7,121 nt of DNA from an uncultured Caryophanales bacterium (lineage in GTDB: Bacteria; Bacillota_I; Bacilli_A; RF39; UBA660). Positions 1 through 4,449 of this stretch are shown one piece after another (position 1 is the first letter of the stretch; each line of letters begins with the position of its first letter). The DNA is taken from NCBI GenBank assembly GCA_947303225.1, contig CAMYXG010000060.1, forward strand, positions 1 to 7,121, read 5' to 3'. The position numbers and the translations under genes were made by a program. The notes below the pieces were generated by a model. It had not been told where the DNA came from, searched no databases, and worked only from the letters and a program-made list of their open reading frames with translations.

Positions 1-219
1 AAAAAGTATTACTACTTTATACATTCTGTTTTTCTTTGATACATTTACAGGTAACATTAAAAAAACACAAACTGTTAAATAAATTAACGATGCAATTTTA
101 TGACTGGAAAAGGAAAATAATAATAAAAACGAAAAAAGCATTGGTAAACCAATATATACATCTTTCATTTCAATATATTTTCCTAATGTCTTTTTAATAC
201 TTGGTATTGTTATATACAT
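1..219 (-). CDS. PrgI/VirB3-like conjugation membrane protein (partial, 3' end outside window)
   Basis: This open frame starts with ATG at 219-217 and runs without a stop to the window edge, giving 73 visible codons. Its start shares one base with the TAA stop of the upstream VirB6-like gene (TAATG), which indicates translational coupling. The protein opens MYITIPSIKKTLG, then shows two hydrophobic segments (about residues 22-38 and 41-57) and a basic stretch (SKKNR) after the second. A short N-terminus with the pattern IP..IK..LG, followed closely by a helical hairpin, is typical of PrgI/VirB3-type inner-membrane components of Gram-positive type IV secretion systems. These normally precede a VirB4-like ATPase gene. 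The position directly after a VirB6-like gene supports the call. The family assignment rests on topology and context from memory, not on a search. Whether it is a separate small gene or fused to the ATPase cannot be seen. Confidence 0.6.
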   Translation of the reverse strand, partial: MYITIPSIKKTLGKYIEMKDVYIGLPMLFSFLLLFSFSSHKIASLIYLTVCVFLMLPVNVSKKNRMYKVVILF

Positions 220-1616
220 TAATCATCTCTCCCTCTATATCTTCTACGATACATACTTCTAGCTGGTACAACATTTGATACGGCTGAAGAAAGTGATTCT
301 CGACCTGCATTCATCATTCCAGAACCAAATCTTGATAATGCACCTCCACCTTTTGATTTATTATTTGCTGAAGTGATACTAGATTTAGCTTGCATGTAAT
401 CTCCAACCATTTTAAGATTACTTCCTATTCCCATTGGGGAATTATCTCCACCCATTTTGGATCCGAATGAAGACATTGCTTTTCCTACTTTTCCTACTGC
501 ACTATTTCCGACACCGCCAACTTTATCTGCACCTTTAGCAATAGCACCAGCACCCATTAAGCCAGCACCACCAATTCCTAAAGCTCCAGTAGTTGCAATT
601 GCACCCATGCTTTGACCAAAGCCCATCATAGCCATTAATTGTTCTCTTCCAGAATTTGCTGAAACATTTCCACCAATAAATCTATTTACTACTTGAGAAC
701 CAGTTAATAAGAATGAACCACATCCAATATATAAAATACATTTAATAACAATATCTTTAAATCCATTACTAAAGAATGTAGTTTCATTTATTTGTCCCAT
801 AACGATAGCAGTTAATGAAATAATTAGCATTATGACAGCACCCTGCAAGACTAATGAAACTAATTGTTGTATAACCGCACTCCTTCTTTCTTTATTACCA
901 ACTGATGTAGCAAAAATTACTGGACTTATAACAAATAAAAACAAGAATTCTATTTGTCTTCTTGCTAGCATCATTCCACTAAAAAATAAAGAATATAAGA
1001 AAAAGCCACCAACAATAATAGCCAGTATCCAATTTATTGAATACTTATAATCTTTTTTATTAGGCAGAATAAATCTATGAGATGTTACATATTTATCGTT
1101 ATACATTTCTTTTCCATGGAATGTACCATTCGAAACATTTTTAGAAATATTCTCACCTTTAAATTCATCAGATTCTTTATACCCTTCTGAATAATCAATA
1201 AACATAGTAAGCATTGAATCTGATATTGTAACTTTATTACTTGAAAAAATATTCGAAGTGAATCCAGCTAATTTAATTGAAAATGTTGATGCCTGCACAA
1301 ATAAAAATGTACTTAATAGAATCAACATTCCACATTTTATAATCTCTTTAACTATTCCTTCCGTACTTGCACTTTCATCAGGATCAATTATCTTTTTTGC
1401 GAATCTTGTAATTGCAAATAATCCCAAAAGAGTTAATGCAATTGCAATTACACCTTTTTGAAATTTAATAAAATTGTTATCCCCAGATACAGAATTAATA
1501 ATATCAAAAGCATTTAGTCCTTTTAAAATATCAAAAAGCGAATCAATTAAATTATAAATAAAATGGATTACACCCCATCCTAATGTTCTTAATAAATCTA
1601 ATGCTTTTAATAACAT
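219..1616 (-). CDS. VirB6/TrbL-like conjugal transfer membrane protein
   Basis: The 465-residue polytopic membrane protein probably forms part of the inner-membrane channel of a Gram-positive T4SS. Hydrophobic segments lie near residues 11-31, 55-71, 92-109, 195-216, 222-240, 254-274 and 287-306. A polar, probably extracellular, region of about 80 residues lies between the third and fourth. The core around residues 205-310 (MMLARRQIEFLFLFVISPV, then GSQVVNRFIGG) has the character of VirB6/TrbL channel proteins. Residues 335-445 form a low-complexity Gly/Ala/Ser/Met tail and the end is Arg-rich (RRRYRGR), so a cytoplasmic C-terminus is likely. The start is supported by AGGAGGTGA at 1621-1629, which overlaps the TAG stop of the preceding pilin-like gene. 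From memory, the protein and its upstream neighbour resemble the pair NCBI calls Mbov_0396 and Mbov_0395, named after a Mycoplasma bovis integrative conjugative element. The general class is fairly certain; the exact family is not. Confidence 0.75.
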   Translation of the reverse strand: MLLKALDLLRTLGWGVIHFIYNLIDSLFDILKGLNAFDIINSVSGDNNFIKFQKGVIAIALTLLGLFAITRFAKKIIDPDESASTEGIVKEIIKCGMLILLSTFLFVQASTFSIKLAGFTSNIFSSNKVTISDSMLTMFIDYSEGYKESDEFKGENISKNVSNGTFHGKEMYNDKYVTSHRFILPNKKDYKYSINWILAIIVGGFFLYSLFFSGMMLARRQIEFLFLFVISPVIFATSVGNKERRSAVIQQLVSLVLQGAVIMLIISLTAIVMGQINETTFFSNGFKDIVIKCILYIGCGSFLLTGSQVVNRFIGGNVSANSGREQLMAMMGFGQSMGAIATTGALGIGGAGLMGAGAIAKGADKVGGVGNSAVGKVGKAMSSFGSKMGGDNSPMGIGSNLKMVGDYMQAKSSITSANNKSKGGGALSRFGSGMMNAGRESLSSAVSNVVPARSMYRRRYRGRDD

Positions 1617-1627
1617 CTATTCACCTC

Positions 1628-1906
1628 CTAGAATAAGTCTATAATTAGATTTACAATTGAAATCGCAAGAATAATTCCAACTATACCAAACATAGTTTGT
1701 ATTATTCTTTGTTTTACTCTTGGCTTTTGATCAACATCGACAACAGCATATAAAATGAATCCTACGATTAATGAAACACCAGCTGCGGCAATACCAACTC
1801 TTAAAGCCCATGTAGAAAATGTTTGAATAGCTTTGATAATTGAATCAACATTATATCCACCACCTTCTAAATGTTCGATTTTCATAACAGTAACTAAATT
1901 TCTCAT
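1628..1906 (-). CDS. Pilin-like (VirB2/TrbC-type) conjugal transfer protein
   Basis: This 92-residue protein has two membrane helices (about residues 36-56 and 70-90) joined by a short charged loop (VDVDQKPRVKQR). The polar N-terminus of about 30 residues contains a GGG run. Two helices around a basic loop is the layout of VirB2/TrbC pilin-like subunits. The gene sits directly before a VirB6-like gene, as in Mycoplasma-type integrative conjugative elements where this gene is named Mbov_0395-like. The start is set by AAGGAGGAGA at 1911-1920, seven bases from the ATG; the later Met at residue 8 has no such site. The TAG stop overlaps the ribosome binding site of the next gene, so the two are translated from one message. 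Whether it builds a pilus, or is only a membrane component, cannot be told. No long cleavable signal peptide is evident, unlike classical VirB2. Confidence 0.65.
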   Translation of the reverse strand: MRNLVTVMKIEHLEGGGYNVDSIIKAIQTFSTWALRVGIAAAGVSLIVGFILYAVVDVDQKPRVKQRIIQTMFGIVGIILAISIVNLIIDLF

Positions 1907-1931
1907 TTAATCTCCTCCTTATTAAAATTAA

Positions 1932-1975
1932 GATAAAAGCAAAGAAGGTGTGTTATAAAACTCTTTTCTTTGCTT
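1932..1975 (-). terminator. Hairpin after ssb, weak terminator or attenuator
   Basis: Downstream of the ssb stop, AAGCAAAGAA (1975-1966 on the minus strand) pairs with TTCTTTGCTT (1946-1937). This gives a perfect 10-bp stem with a 19-base loop. It is followed by TTATCTTAATTTT, a T-rich but interrupted tail. The stem is AT-rich and the loop is long, so termination is probably partial. No good promoter is visible between it and the pilin-like gene, so transfer genes may depend on read-through from the replication module. Confidence 0.5.
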
Positions 1976-1988
1976 AAATCGTTTATAA

Positions 1989-2342
1989 TTACATATCTAA
2001 ATCATCGTCTGATTTTTCTGGTGCTTTAGATGATAAGAAAGTTACTTTTTCAGCTACAATTTGAGTTGATTTTTTCTTTTCACCATCTTCAGTTTCATAA
2101 GTGTTAGTTTCAATTTTTCCTTTAACACCTATAATGTCACCTTTATGACAATATTCAGTTGTATTTGTTGCTATACTATTCCATAATACGCAATCAACGA
2201 AATCAGTATCGTATTCACCGTTTTCATTTTTATAAGCTCTTGGAACTGCAACTGTAATAAAAGTTCTATCTTTTCCAGATTCTGTTTTTTCAACTTCTGG
2301 ATCTCTAACTAATCTTCCTACTACAACTACTTGATTCAACAT
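1989..2342 (-). CDS. ssb: Single-stranded DNA-binding protein
   Basis: SSB coats single-stranded DNA during replication and, in a conjugative element, the transferred strand in the recipient. The 117-residue protein begins MLNQVVVVGRLVRDPE, the standard first strand and turn of the bacterial SSB OB-fold. It continues with the family patterns FITVAV, DFVDCVLWN and GDIIGVKGKIETNTYE up to about residue 105. The linker is very short and the acidic C-terminal tip reads DDDLDM instead of the usual DDD[IL]PF, so contacts with partner proteins may differ. At 117 residues it is shorter than typical chromosomal SSBs (about 160-180), as is common for SSBs on mobile elements. The start is supported by AGGAGGTG at 2347-2354. 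Its position after an initiator-like gene and before conjugation genes fits the replication module of a conjugative element. Confidence 0.95.
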   Translation of the reverse strand: MLNQVVVVGRLVRDPEVEKTESGKDRTFITVAVPRAYKNENGEYDTDFVDCVLWNSIATNTTEYCHKGDIIGVKGKIETNTYETEDGEKKKSTQIVAEKVTFLSSKAPEKSDDDLDM

Positions 2343-2355
2343 ACTACACCTCCTC

Positions 2356-2401
2356 TCATTTATTTTTTAAATATATATTGAATCTCGACATCACCTCCTT
2401 T
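2356..2401 (-). promoter_or_regulatory. Orphan strong Shine-Dalgarno with an 11-codon mini-ORF before ssb
   Basis: AAAGGAGGTGAT at 2401-2390 matches the 3' end of Firmicute 16S rRNA over 12 bases, the strongest ribosome site in the window. No gene of normal size follows it. The only ATG (2391-2389) overlaps the site and opens MSRFNIYLKNK, ending with TGA at 2358-2356 inside the ssb ribosome-binding region (AGGAGGTG at 2347-2354 is just beyond). The SD-to-ATG spacing is about two bases, too short for normal initiation. It could be a ribosome standby or leader site for ssb, or the remnant of a deleted gene. Confidence 0.4.
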
Positions 2402-2414
2402 AATGAATTACAAA

Positions 2415-2651
2415 CTATTTACTATTTGTTTTTAAATATCTTTTATCCCCATCACATAATTCTTCTATGTTTTGTTCAATTGTTTGCCAAATATCAAGTA
2501 AAGTGTCGTAGCACTTTTGATATTTTCTTTTTTTGTTTTTAGGAATAAATTCTTCATAGTTACTCAAGTCTTCAATTACCAATCCAATATGGTCTTGAAA
2601 TTCTCCGAGTTCTTGTAATTCTAAAAGTGTTAATTTATCTAGTTTTTTCAT
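2415..2651 (-). CDS. Small protein of unknown function in the replication module
   Basis: I do not recognise this 78-residue soluble protein. It is charged and predicted largely helical, with a Leu-rich start (LDKLTLLELQELGEF) and a second helical stretch around residues 40-66 (CYDTLLDIWQTIEQNIEEL). It has no membrane segment, no signal peptide and no Cys-pair metal motif. The start overlaps the TGA stop of the initiator-like gene by four bases (ATGA), so translation is coupled; an AGGAGG lies about 13 bases upstream inside that gene. The tight coupling suggests an accessory role in replication or copy control, but that is inference from position only. The gene is probably real because it keeps an open frame, an ATGA junction and normal codon use. 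Confidence 0.65.
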   Translation of the reverse strand: MKKLDKLTLLELQELGEFQDHIGLVIEDLSNYEEFIPKNKKRKYQKCYDTLLDIWQTIEQNIEELCDGDKRYLKTNSK

Positions 2652-3427
2652 AATTCAAAATCTTCCTCCTCATCATTTAACCAATCATAATCATCATCAC
2701 TTTCATAAATGGAATCAGGCATATTTTTAAATTTATTAATATTAAAAATAAAAGAATTTTTAAAATAACCAAATCTGTTTGATATTTCATTATTATTTTC
2801 ATCTTTAAAATCTCTTTCTTTAGTTTTCAAAATAATGTAATTAGTCATATTAAATAAATCTCTATAGTCATTACCTTCCAAAAGTAAATCTTCAAATAAT
2901 TGATCAAATAAAAAAGAACTAGCATCATCATCAGATATATAGTTCCTTCTAATTAATTCCTTAGTTAAAATATTATGTTTAATTTGTTCACCAGAATCTT
3001 CTGGTGTTTTATCTATTTTATCTTTTTTATTATTATTATTTTGTTCTTTGGGTTTCACCGTCTCCGGTCTCACCGATGCGGTAAAGCCGTCTCCGGTTAA
3101 TTTACTCATTTCAAGCCATTTAGGGTACGGTAAATAATAAACTGAATATTTATACTTAAAATGTCCTTTCGTGTCTCTATATTCATCTATTGATATATAT
3201 TGAGCCTGTTTTAATTCATTTAAAGTACTCTTAATCATATCTCTACCATCTTTTGATAAAGTTACTAATCCGTTTATTGAGTAATCCCAATCTTTAGGAA
3301 GACTAAGCATTAATGATAAAAGCCCTTTTGCTCTGATAGATAAGTTTTTATCTTGTAAGTGATAATTCGACATAACTGTATATCCAGTAACACCAAATAT
3401 TTGAAAATCAGTTACACTCTCATTCAT
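2648..3427 (-). CDS. Replication-initiator-like winged-helix protein
   Basis: The 259-residue protein has three parts. Residues about 16-98 form a winged helix-turn-helix: GYTVMSNYHLQDKNLSIRAK, then LLSLMLSLPKDWDYSI and GLVTLSKDGRD, then a wing with YRDTKGHFKYKYSVYYLP. This is the N-terminal domain of a helix-turn-helix family common on Firmicute integrative elements, plasmids and phages and related in design to replisome organisers. Residues about 105-148 are a polar linker, partly GC-rich at DNA level. Residues about 150-235 form a helical C-terminal domain (LTKELIRRNYISDDD, then RFGYFKNSFIFNINK), possibly DnaD-like, followed by an acidic tail. It probably binds an element-borne origin and recruits host replication proteins. 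The start has AAAGGAG at 3434-3440. ssb nearby supports replication, although a regulatory role is not excluded. The stop is TGA, which argues against genetic code 4. Confidence 0.65.
   Translation of the reverse strand: MNESVTDFQIFGVTGYTVMSNYHLQDKNLSIRAKGLLSLMLSLPKDWDYSINGLVTLSKDGRDMIKSTLNELKQAQYISIDEYRDTKGHFKYKYSVYYLPYPKWLEMSKLTGDGFTASVRPETVKPKEQNNNNKKDKIDKTPEDSGEQIKHNILTKELIRRNYISDDDASSFLFDQLFEDLLLEGNDYRDLFNMTNYIILKTKERDFKDENNNEISNRFGYFKNSFIFNINKFKNMPDSIYESDDDYDWLNDEEEDFEL
3057..3097. repeat. Cluster of three short inverted repeats, candidate iterons or origin
   Basis: Reading the plus strand, the block is ACCG-TCTC-CGGT, spacer CTC, ACCG-ATG-CGGT, spacer AAA, GCCG-TCTC-CGGT. Three palindromic units of 11-12 bp are thus separated by 3 bp each. 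CCGTCTCCGGT occurs exactly twice (3058-3068 and 3087-3097), 29 bp apart. It is 26/41 G+C inside a very AT-rich gene. The two copies fall in different reading frames of the initiator gene (encoding TGDG and PETV), so the repetition is not explained by protein repeats. It lies in the linker between the two protein domains. Confidence 0.6.
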
Positions 3428-3443
3428 ATTAGTCTCCTTTCAT

Positions 3444-3469
3444 AAAAAAAAGACTATTTCTAGTCTTCT
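3444..3469 (-). terminator. Intrinsic terminator overlapping the stop codon of the unknown gene
   Basis: On the minus strand AAGACTA (3467-3461), loop GAAA (3460-3457) and TAGTCTT (3456-3450) form a 7-bp perfect stem. A G-T and an A-T pair extend it at the base. The last two T of the stem run into six more, giving T8 down to 3444. A GNRA tetraloop followed by a T tract is a classic rho-independent terminator. The TAG stop of the upstream gene (3462-3460) sits at the stem-loop junction, so a terminating ribosome would mask the hairpin. It separates the surface-display genes from the initiator gene, whose ribosome site begins four bases after the T tract. Confidence 0.85.
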
Positions 3470-3777
3470 ATTATTTTCATTTCTAATTCAGTATCATTTG
3501 TAATTTTAAGTTTGTATTTAGTTTCTAAAATAGATTTGATGATTTCATAATCACAATCTTCTTTACCATAATCACATAAATAAGTACATGCACTATTGAT
3601 TATTCCTGAAATATTTTCTCGCCATAAAGCTGATTCATGAAATCCTTCTGCAAAATAGAAAGCAATAAATTCATTTAAGATATTATTCTTAATATATTCA
3701 TCAACTTTTCTATCAAATGGAACTACTACTTTTTCAAATTCTTTATCAGTAATATCTCCCATATCTGTTCTGATCAT
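3460..3777 (-). CDS. Small protein of unknown function
   Basis: I do not recognise this 105-residue acidic, soluble-looking protein. It begins MIRTDMGDITDKEFEKVVV and continues with mixed helical segments, including a Trp/Phe-rich stretch (FIAFYFAEGFHESALW). Three Cys occur near residues 65, 69 and 75; no convincing metal-binding pattern is seen. The start at 3777 is chosen because AGGAGGTG lies at 3782-3789 with good spacing. The same frame stays open to an ATG at 3831, which would add 18 mostly hydrophobic residues and mimic a membrane anchor. That ATG has no ribosome site, and the true site falls inside the extension. The gene lies between the sortase and the initiator gene, 66 bp after the sortase stop, and ends in a terminator hairpin. 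A regulatory or element-maintenance role is possible, but nothing in the sequence shows it. Confidence 0.7.
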   Translation of the reverse strand: MIRTDMGDITDKEFEKVVVPFDRKVDEYIKNNILNEFIAFYFAEGFHESALWRENISGIINSACTYLCDYGKEDCDYEIIKSILETKYKLKITNDTELEMKIIED

Positions 3778-3781
3778 AATA

Positions 3782-3789
3782 CACCTCCT
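3782..3789 (-). promoter_or_regulatory. Ribosome binding site fixing the start at 3777
   Basis: AGGAGGTG lies four bases before the ATG at 3777-3775. It decides against the longer reading from 3831, whose upstream bases (TATACTAGTTGT) hold no purine-rich site. The rest of the 66-bp gap up to the sortase stop holds AT-rich sequence, with no -35/-10 pair that I would call. Confidence 0.75.
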
Positions 3790-3843
3790 AATTAATAATA
3801 TAACGATAATTAGTAATACAAAAATGTACAACTAGTATACATT

Positions 3844-4449
3844 TTATATTTGTTTTGCTATTATCACTATTTGTTTATTTGTATTATGCCTGCATGTAAT
3901 TAATGTTAATGTAGTTGTATTTTTTTCTTTACTTATTTCTGCATATCCATTTTTTTCAATATCATATATATCAACTACTTTATATTTATATGAGTTAAAA
4001 TTATAATCAATTATTATTAAATCATCGATATCTAATCTATTTAAATTTCTAAAATACGAAATTCTAGCTGTACCAGAATGTCCGGCAATAATCATATTAC
4101 CGTTATTAACATCCGGCATGTCTGAACCTTTAACAATTTCTAAATTATAATTGACATTATTTAAATAACTGTTTGGATCAACTAGTCCCCTCTCTAAATT
4201 AATTTTAGGAATTTTTAGTATTGCAATATAATTGATTTTCTTTTGTTCTTTAACTACTTCTATTTTTTCTGGTTCTTCAGTTGAAACAGTTTCTTCAATA
4301 TTATAATATTCTTCAATTGCTTGTTCTTCTTTGTTCTCTATTTGTTTATTTAAATAGTAATCTTTTACTATAATAAATAATCCAGATAGAAAGATTAAAG
4401 AGCCGATTATTATTAACCAGCTCTTATTTTTTCTTTTTGATTTTTCCAT
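3844..4449 (-). CDS. Membrane-anchored sortase, probable partner of the adjacent adhesin
   Basis: Sortases are membrane transpeptidases that cut a C-terminal sorting motif and join the surface protein to the cell wall. This 201-residue protein has a basic N-terminus and one membrane helix (about residues 11-28), an acidic spacer (30-70) and a sortase fold (71-201) opening ILKIPKINLERGL. The catalytic His is H124 in IIAGHSG and the catalytic Cys is C186 in TLTLITC. The usual Arg, a few residues after the Cys, is not present at the expected place: the segment reads HNTNKQIVII, so K192 most likely occupies the Arg site. The length and single N-terminal anchor suit a class B or D type enzyme, but I cannot assign a class. 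The start lies inside the last codons of the adhesin gene (26-bp overlap), with only a weak GGTG upstream, so translation is probably coupled. No other sortase or substrate is in view. Confidence 0.88.
   Translation of the reverse strand: MEKSKRKNKSWLIIIGSLIFLSGLFIIVKDYYLNKQIENKEEQAIEEYYNIEETVSTEEPEKIEVVKEQKKINYIAILKIPKINLERGLVDPNSYLNNVNYNLEIVKGSDMPDVNNGNMIIAGHSGTARISYFRNLNRLDIDDLIIIDYNFNSYKYKVVDIYDIEKNGYAEISKEKNTTTLTLITCRHNTNKQIVIIAKQI

Noticed and set aside
832..1461. Two plus-strand open frames of about 70 codons within the VirB6-like gene
   Set aside because: They lie antisense inside a well-supported gene, have no ribosome site and encode no recognisable product.
3444..3820. Promoter for the 105-residue or initiator gene
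   Set aside because: TATA-like boxes are present, but no TTGACA-like element lies at a suitable 16-18 base distance, so none is called.
3778..3831. N-terminal extension adding 18 hydrophobic residues to the 105-residue unknown protein
   Set aside because: The ATG at 3831 has no ribosome site, while a strong AGGAGGTG sits inside the extension just before the ATG at 3777. The apparent membrane anchor is chance translation of AT-rich spacer.
3822..3843. Imperfect palindrome TGTATACTAGTTGTACA upstream of the 105-residue gene as an operator
   Set aside because: The arms match only at TGTA/TACA and no convincing promoter accompanies them. In such AT-rich spacer this is easily chance.
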